NCBI GenBank assembly: GCA_028293005.1
Contig: JAQGLH010000182.1
Location: 1 to 6,911, forward strand
Direction: 5' to 3'
Source: Alphaproteobacteria bacterium
Lineage (GTDB): Bacteria; Pseudomonadota; Alphaproteobacteria; Sphingomonadales; Sphingomonadaceae
DNA: 6,911 bases
Shown: piece by piece, positions 6,434-6,911 of the stretch
How positions within the stretch are numbered: the stretch's first letter is position 1
Layout of the letters: every line of letters begins with the position of its first letter
The notes under the pieces: model-generated
The model's database searches: none
The model's input: the letters and a program-made list of their open reading frames with translations, nothing else
What the model was told of the DNA's origin: nothing
Program-made: the position numbers and the translations under genes

Positions 6434-6911
6434 ATGGAGCCCGATTTCCAGCTTGCCCGTCCGGCGGCCGAGGCGCGAATTGTCGTGGCGATGTCCGGCG
6501 GCGTCGATTCTTCGGTCGTGGCGGCGCTCGCCGCGCGCACCGGCGCGGAAGTGATCGGCGTCACGCTCCAGCTCTACGACCATGGCGCGGCGGTAAAGCG
6601 GATCGGAAGCTGCTGCGCCGGACAGGACATCTACGATGCGCGCGCCGTCGCCGAGCGCCTCGGCATCGCCCATTATGTGTTCGACTATGAAAGCCGCTTC
6701 CAGGACAGCGTCATCGAGCGGTTCGCCGACGAATATGCGCGCGGGCGCACGCCGATTCCGTGCATCGCCTGCAACCAGGGCGTGAAATTCACCGATCTGC
6801 TCGGCCTTGCCCGCGATCTCGGGGCGGACTGCCTTGCGACCGGCCATTATGTTCGGAGAATGATCGCGGGGAACGGGCCGGAGCTGCATCGCGCGGCGGA
6901 TCCGGCGCGCG
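6434..6911 (+). CDS. mnmA: tRNA-specific 2-thiouridylase MnmA (C-terminus cut by window edge)
   Basis: MnmA adenylates and thiolates uridine 34 of tRNAs for Lys, Glu and Gln in the cytoplasm, taking persulfide sulfur from a relay or a cysteine desulfurase. The window holds 159 codons of about 360-380. The PP-loop ATP pyrophosphatase motif SGGVDSS is at residues 21-27. An SCCAGQD segment (59-65) is typical of alphaproteobacterial Mnm[16 protein letters not shown] (105-119) contains Cys113, which aligns with catalytic Cys102 of E. coli MnmA, and ATGHYVR follows. The second catalytic cysteine (Cys199 in E. coli) is beyond the right edge. The start could be ATG 6434 (preceded by a G-rich GGGGGCGGG) or in-frame ATG 6422; the first is chosen because homology begins soon after it and 6422 has no ribosome binding site. 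The gene is divergent from the small hypothetical gene. Confidence 0.95.
   Translation, partial: MEPDFQLARPAAEARIVVAMSGGVDSSVVAALAARTGAEVIGVTLQLYDHGAAVKRIGSCCAGQDIYDARAVAERLGIAHYVFDYESRFQDSVIERFADEYARGRTPIPCIACNQGVKFTDLLGLARDLGADCLATGHYVRRMIAGNGPELHRAADPAR

Noticed and set aside
6341..6889. Minus-strand open frame antisense to mnmA
   Set aside because: The plus strand encodes unmistakable MnmA motifs; this frame is a shadow.

Overview
The window is GC-rich chromosomal DNA from an alphaproteobacterium, most likely a sphingomonad. Three things point there: a SciP/DUF1153 cell-cycle regulator (a family confined to Alphaproteobacteria), an alphaproteobacterial-type MnmA with an SCCAGQD motif, and a candidate EcfG general-stress promoter. 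The genus-level call is inference. I see no mobile element, CRISPR array, rRNA or tRNA. The content looks like ordinary core genome rather than an undescribed system.

Layout. Positions 1-4087, minus strand: a two-gene efflux operon, with a membrane-fusion (periplasmic adaptor) gene first and an AcrB-type RND pump gene 12 bases downstream. The pump gene runs off the left edge and lacks its C-terminus. Positions 4088-4342: a divergent intergenic region holding a consensus TATAAT box for the efflux operon, buried in an inverted repeat that looks like a repressor operator. Positions 4343-5068, plus strand: a secreted SIMPL/DUF541 protein. Positions 5075-5108: a strong hairpin terminator serving both strands between convergent genes. 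Positions 5143-5403, minus strand: a small three-helix GlsB/YeaQ/YmgE stress membrane protein, with an EcfG-like promoter and a 5'-leader hairpin upstream. Positions 5596-5895, minus strand: sciP. Positions 6013-6312, minus strand: a small unrecognised gene with no in-frame ATG near its coding start. Positions 6434 to the right edge, plus strand: the first 159 codons of mnmA.

How they work together. The adaptor and RND pump form an inner-membrane and periplasmic efflux unit that needs an outer-membrane channel; none is seen here. Their transcription is probably gated by a regulator binding at 4121-4146, and no regulator gene lies in the window. The SIMPL protein is divergently transcribed and may share that control region. 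The GlsB-like protein appears to be a separate general-stress unit. SciP (cell-cycle control) and MnmA (tRNA wobble thiolation) are housekeeping genes with no visible functional link to the efflux operon.
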